Positions 32,708 through 36,126 of a stretch of DNA of 36,126 bases are shown here, piece after piece. The stretch's first letter is position 1; the number at the start of each line of letters is the position of its first letter. Made by a program: the position numbers and the translations under genes. The notes beneath the pieces were generated by a model, which had not been told where the DNA came from, did not search any database, and saw only the letters and a program-made list of their open reading frames with translations. This stretch comes from DAOVDI01 sp965373045 (GTDB taxonomy: Bacteria > Acidobacteriota > Aminicenantia > Aminicenantales > Aminicenantaceae): assembly GCA_965373045.1 (NCBI GenBank), contig CBDVEQ010000003.1:1-36126 (forward strand). The letters are read 5' to 3'.

Positions 32708-33991
32708 TTATTCAGCCAGCAGTTTATCGATCAGCTTTATGATCTCGTCCTTGTTGGCCGGATGGGTAAACAACCGGACGATCCCTTTCTTGTCGATTAT
32801 TACCGATGTCGGGATGCCGGTGATTCCATATTCTACGTCAAAGCAGCTGCGGTCTGAAAAGGCGATAGGCCACGTAACATTCTGGTATTTGAAAAATTCC
32901 GGCATGAGCGCGAGTTCTTCTTCCTGGGAAAGATCTGTGACCCGGTCCTTACCGTGATTGGTCACATTCCCCTGAAAACCCGTCACTCCCAGGATAAAAA
33001 AATCTTTGTCTTTGTATTTTTCCTGCAGGTCGCGGAGCTCAGGGAATGTTACAATACAGGGTCCGCACCAGGTGGCCCAGAAGTCGATCAGAACCACTTT
33101 GCCTCTCAGCCCTTCCAGGGTGACCGGCTCTGTATTGAAAAAATGGGTGAAATTAAATCCCGGAGCTTGAGTGTTTATGACATTGATCCTGGACAAACCG
33201 GACTGCATAGCTCTGGACAGGGATTCAAAGCTTTTGGTTGTGCGCGAGTATTCCTTGGCCTCTTTTTCGTCCTCAGGGATGTTCTTGTTCCTTTCGGCAG
33301 CAATGCCGTCGAATTTGGACTTATATTCATTGAGAAGGCCGACGATCTCTTCTTTTCGCCCCAGATCGAGATAGGATTGATACTGGCCTCCAAGAAGCCT
33401 GTAGGAGAAATAAGGGGCTTCTGTATTTAAAGAGTCAATCTCATCCTTGACTACTCGTATTGCATTTTCGGGATCGCCTTTTTCATTGTAATACCGTGAG
33501 AGAATAGCGACAGGGCCGTACAGGCCGAATGTGTCTTCAGGAGAAGGGAAGAATTTTTTCCTGTATTCAGCAATTAGATTTTCATATCCATCCTGATCAT
33601 CTTTCACTTCCGGAATGGTCAGGGAGATCAGACTCTTCCCTGCTTCGCGCGCATGGATGTCATCTCCTTTGTACAATTCTTTGTAGAGTTTAATGGCATC
33701 TTCTTTTTTGTTTATCCAAGCCATCAATTCAGCCAGCTTGAGATTTTCATCATCAGGCAGATCTGTTTTTTGGATTCCATCAAATTCATTTTCCGTGATT
33801 TCCTTTCGTGCAGCGGCATACAATTCGTATGTCTTTAGATCTTCGGTCTTTCGCTTCTCGCTGAGCTCCTTGCGGATTTTGGTCATCGCTTCAGATGGCA
33901 ATATATTTCCCTCATCAGGGCCGGATTTGCAGGCTGAGGATGCGATCAGTAAAACAGAGATTAGAACGATCAAGAATAGAGATTTTTTCAT
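32708..33991 (-). CDS. TlpA-like thiol-disulphide oxidoreductase lipoprotein
   Basis: 427 residues. A lipoprotein signal ends in ASSA-C21, so the protein is anchored in the membrane and faces the periplasm. Residues about 30-270 are an alpha-helical, TPR-like region (LMAWINKKEDAIKLYKELYKG, YFSYRLLGGQYQSYLDLGRKEE) of no named family. The C-terminal thioredoxin-like domain (about 280-427) has LIDFWATWCGPCIVTFPELRD with the active pair C309 and C312, and the cis-proline in GITGIPTS (P394). TlpA-like proteins reduce or isomerise disulphides of exported proteins, for example in cytochrome maturation. It is suited to the cysteine-bearing secreted proteins nearby, but that is inference. It is divergent from the HAD gene and convergent with the cyclase gene. 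Confidence 0.88.
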   Translation of the reverse strand: MKKSLFLIVLISVLLIASSACKSGPDEGNILPSEAMTKIRKELSEKRKTEDLKTYELYAAARKEITENEFDGIQKTDLPDDENLKLAELMAWINKKEDAIKLYKELYKGDDIHAREAGKSLISLTIPEVKDDQDGYENLIAEYRKKFFPSPEDTFGLYGPVAILSRYYNEKGDPENAIRVVKDEIDSLNTEAPYFSYRLLGGQYQSYLDLGRKEEIVGLLNEYKSKFDGIAAERNKNIPEDEKEAKEYSRTTKSFESLSRAMQSGLSRINVINTQAPGFNFTHFFNTEPVTLEGLRGKVVLIDFWATWCGPCIVTFPELRDLQEKYKDKDFFILGVTGFQGNVTNHGKDRVTDLSQEEELALMPEFFKYQNVTWPIAFSDRSCFDVEYGITGIPTSVIIDKKGIVRLFTHPANKDEIIKLIDKLLAE

Positions 33992-34092
33992 GGGCCTTTC
34001 CTTTCTTAGTGAAATGTTATTTTAAAAGCATTTACAATATAGCAAAATTAATAAAAATTCAATTTGAACGTCATTATTTATTTCTATAAAAT

Positions 34093-34911
34093 ATGTCCAA
34101 GTTTTCAAAATATAATAAACGCATGTTGAAATTTGTAATTGGTATCGATCTCCACGGTACTCTTTTGGACAATGAGTGGGAGATCAAGTCTGACCTGCTG
34201 ATTCCACTGGAAAAGGCACTAGAGGGAGTAAGGGGGTTTTGCAAAGTCTATATATGTTCCGGGAATGATCTGACATTTATTCACAAATTCATTCCAAAGG
34301 AGATTTACAGGCATTTTGATGGGTATGTTCTTGAGACAGGATGTGTGATTAGCGAAGGCAAGAATGAGGACGTCATAGTGCCGTCTCCACTGATCGAAGT
34401 TATCAGAGATCTGGAATATAAATTAAAGAAAAAAAATTTTCCTTGGGTCCAATACTTTGCCAGGCGAAAGAGTACGATCAGTCTGTTTACCAGGACGGAA
34501 TCAGAAGGAGAGCCACCTGATGCCGTCTTTCCTGAAGTAAAAGCCATAGTTAAGCAGCTTGGTTTCGGAGAAGATGTTCGTGTTACCCATTCCAATGTGG
34601 CTGTGGATATAATTCCCCGTGGTTTTGACAAGTTCAGGGGACTTGAGCATGTGGCATCGGGGCACCCTACGATCGGAATCGCAGATTCCATGAACGATAT
34701 CGAACTTGTCCGGGATGCGGACCTGGCCTTTATCCCGGCCAATGCCTCCTTGAAGCTTATCCACGAATTGGCAAAAAAGGGGAAGAGCGTATTAGACTTG
34801 GGCGATACTCTGCCAAAGGACAAGGAGATCGTCTGGAGAAGCCGGTTTTCTTCCACAAGAGGTGTGCTGGAAATACTCGGTTTTATTGAAGATGTTATTA
34901 AAGAGTATTAA
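34093..34911 (+). CDS. HAD-superfamily phosphatase, Cof/sugar-phosphatase type, with altered motif I
   Basis: 272 residues, cytoplasmic. HAD motifs in order: motif I GIDLHGTLLD with nucleophile D19; motif II YICSGND (serine); a lysine in the FDKFRGLEHV segment for motif III; and motif IV IGIADSMNDIEL with the acidic pair D and D. Cap residues lie between motifs II and III, giving the type IIB fold of Cof/sucrose-phosphatase-like proteins. Position D+2 of motif I, normally aspartate (DxDGT) as general acid/base, is histidine (H21) in this gene, read directly from the codon CAC. It may retain activity or use another acid. Start ATG 34093 lacks a strong ribosome site; ATG 34123 is an alternative. 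The substrate is unknown. Confidence 0.8.
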   Translation: MSKFSKYNKRMLKFVIGIDLHGTLLDNEWEIKSDLLIPLEKALEGVRGFCKVYICSGNDLTFIHKFIPKEIYRHFDGYVLETGCVISEGKNEDVIVPSPLIEVIRDLEYKLKKKNFPWVQYFARRKSTISLFTRTESEGEPPDAVFPEVKAIVKQLGFGEDVRVTHSNVAVDIIPRGFDKFRGLEHVASGHPTIGIADSMNDIELVRDADLAFIPANASLKLIHELAKKGKSVLDLGDTLPKDKEIVWRSRFSSTRGVLEILGFIEDVIKEY

Positions 34912-34921
34912 AGGAGAAGTG

Positions 34922-35356
34922 ATGAAAATTATCTGGACAGCTATTTTGTTGTTGGGTTTATCTGTGGCATGTTCTAAGCCTGGCCTGGATGTTAAAGCGA
35001 TCCAGGCTGAGATCCAAAATATCATCTTAAGACAGCAAACCGCCTGGAATGCCCATGATATAGAAGGCTTTATGGCCGATTACTGGAAATCCGAAAACAT
35101 GACCTTCCAGTCTGGAAACAATCGCCTGAAGGGCTGGGAAACACTGCTCACCAGGTACAAGACCAATTACGCCGGCGAGAAGATGGGGAAGCTGACCTTT
35201 TCCGATATCGAGATCTATGTTTTAAATAAAAATATCGTATATGCCCTTGGCCGATGGAAAGTGGAACAGGGAGAATCGATCAATGATGGAGTTTACACCA
35301 TTATCCTAAAGCGTTTTCCCGGGGGCTGGAAGATCATCCACGATCATTCCTCCTGA
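34922..35356 (+). CDS. NTF2-like (DUF4440/SnoaL-type) lipoprotein
   Basis: 144 residues from the ATG at 34922, which has AAAGGAG eight bases upstream; a longer frame reaching 34862 lies inside the HAD gene and would bury the signal. The lipobox LSVA-C17 predicts a membrane lipoprotein. Residues about 25-144 have the NTF2-like pattern: an N-terminal helix (IQAEIQNIILRQQTAWNAHD), EGFMADYWKSENMTFQSG, the loop LKGWETLLTRYK and strands ending ILKRFPGGWKIIHDHSS, typical of DUF4440/SnoaL-like proteins. These fold as cone-shaped dimers with a pocket; the ligand is unknown. It begins 10 bases after the HAD stop, so the two are probably cotranscribed. Its last 13 bases overlap the opposite-strand glycerophosphodiesterase. 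Confidence 0.82.
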   Translation: MKIIWTAILLLGLSVACSKPGLDVKAIQAEIQNIILRQQTAWNAHDIEGFMADYWKSENMTFQSGNNRLKGWETLLTRYKTNYAGEKMGKLTFSDIEIYVLNKNIVYALGRWKVEQGESINDGVYTIILKRFPGGWKIIHDHSS

Positions 35357-36126
35357 TACTCGAGAGCCTCCTGGTCCTTAAGGATTTTTTTAACCAGATC
35401 GGGTTTGTTGCTGATAATGCCGTCAACTTTTCGATCGATGAAGCGCTTGATGGTTTTTTCACCGTCTACAGTCCAGACATAGACCTGTTTATTGTGCTCC
35501 CGGGCTTTTTGGATAAATTCCAGAGTCGCTATCCTGTGATTGCAGCTTAGAACATCCCAGCTGCCTTCAAAGACATCATCCGGATAGTTCTTGCCGAAAA
35601 TAAATCCTGTTATGATCTCCGGAGCGATTCGCTTGACTGCGGTCACAACCTCCCGGTCAAAGGAAGTGATCATACATTTATTTTCAAAATGCTCTGACCT
35701 GATAATATCCACCACTTTTTGGGCGATCTCCGGTTCCGGCCTGAAGGTTTTTATCTCGATGTTCAATCTCATTTTGCCCTTGACCAGACGGATCACATCC
35801 TGAAGCGTGGGAATGGGTTCTCCTCTGAATTCTTCGCCGAACCAGGCGCCGACTTCAAGTTTTTTTAGTTCCTCCAGCGTGAGATCCTTAATAAATCCTT
35901 TAACACCTGCTGTCCTCTTCAAGTTCATGTCATGTAAAAGGATAACTTCTTTATCCCTGGTCAACTGGACATCCAGCTCTGCGTAATCAGCTTCCATGTC
36001 CATGGCTTTTTTTATGGCGATCAATGTGTTTTCCGGAGCATAGGCCGATGCCCCTCTGTGTGCGACAACAAGCACTTCATGGGCCTGTTTGCAGGAAGCT
36101 GTTAAAATCATGGTTCCCCCCAATAA
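35344..36126 (-). CDS. Glycerophosphodiester phosphodiesterase (UgpQ/GlpQ-type), 5' end uncertain at window edge
   Basis: At least 255 residues. The GDPD signature is clear: VVAHRGASAYAPENT (catalytic H of HRG and the metal-binding E of PENT), DYAELDVQLTRD with the E and D ligands, VILLHD with the second catalytic histidine, and a closing YVWTVDGEKTIKRFIDRKVDGIISN. The enzyme hydrolyses glycerophosphodiesters to glycerol-3-phosphate and an alcohol. ATG 36111 has a GGGGGG stretch upstream and could be the start. However, the frame stays open to the window edge and reads LLGGTMILTASC before KQ, which looks like the end of a lipoprotein signal, so the true start may be beyond the window. The gene is convergent with the NTF2-like gene and overlaps it by 13 bases. 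Confidence 0.88.
   Translation of the reverse strand, partial: LLGGTMILTASCKQAHEVLVVAHRGASAYAPENTLIAIKKAMDMEADYAELDVQLTRDKEVILLHDMNLKRTAGVKGFIKDLTLEELKKLEVGAWFGEEFRGEPIPTLQDVIRLVKGKMRLNIEIKTFRPEPEIAQKVVDIIRSEHFENKCMITSFDREVVTAVKRIAPEIITGFIFGKNYPDDVFEGSWDVLSCNHRIATLEFIQKAREHNKQVYVWTVDGEKTIKRFIDRKVDGIISNKPDLVKKILKDQEALEYQEE

Overview
The window reads as chromosome from a Gram-negative, probably anaerobic or fermentative bacterium of the Acidobacteriota/Aminicenantota sort. That is an inference from gene content: secreted 6-bladed beta-propeller proteins, an Acidobacteria-type VWFA-related protein, a secreted S9 peptidase, exported amidohydrolases, a TlpA-like lipoprotein and a Reg_prop/Y_Y_Y sensor. 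There is no rRNA, tRNA, CRISPR array, phage or intact insertion sequence. Coding density is high, and most genes carry a signal peptide, a lipobox or membrane segments, so this is largely a cell-envelope and periplasm region.

Layout. 1-504: 3' end of an L-fucose/arabinose isomerase-type gene. 553-2807: a beta-propeller gene, a hotdog thioesterase and a yefM-yoeB toxin-antitoxin pair with a well preserved operator, all bounded by a 105-bp direct repeat of the propeller gene's 3' end. 2857-7786: a tiny membrane protein, an exported YtcJ-like amidohydrolase, a secreted GH5 glycosidase and a secreted two-repeat protein. 8139-15573: a ten-gene, translationally coupled Mrp/Mbh-type cation/proton antiporter operon (E, F, G, MbhD-like, MbhE-like, B, C, three ND2/4/5-like subunits and one small membrane protein). 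15634-17982: an APC permease fused to two UspA domains. 17989-20097: a secreted GH36-like glycosidase. 20192-20308: a relic of a histidine kinase. 20451-25443: propeller protein, exported amidohydrolase, UroD-family protein and a membrane-anchored methyltransferase. 25473-29186: DPP-IV-like S9 peptidase and VWFA-related protein. 29187-29807: non-coding DNA carrying a MITE-like inverted-repeat element and a REP-like hairpin. 29808-36126: propeller-sensing diguanylate cyclase, TlpA-like lipoprotein, HAD phosphatase with an altered motif I, NTF2-like lipoprotein and glycerophosphodiesterase.

How the genes fit together. Secreted glycosidases, a peptidase and amidohydrolases would release sugars, peptides and amides outside the inner membrane. 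An APC permease takes up amino acids or amines, and the Mrp-type complex would set the sodium/proton gradients that drive uptake. This is inference from families and adjacency only.

The most interesting part is the antiporter operon. It has no MrpA fusion and no hydrogenase module, it carries three ND-type channel subunits of which the last has asparagine in place of the TM7 lysine, and it contains an unnamed His-rich two-helix protein. Other points are the duplicated gene tail around the toxin-antitoxin block, the kinase relic and the inverted-repeat element at 29533-29658. All product names rest on motif recognition by eye; no database search was run.
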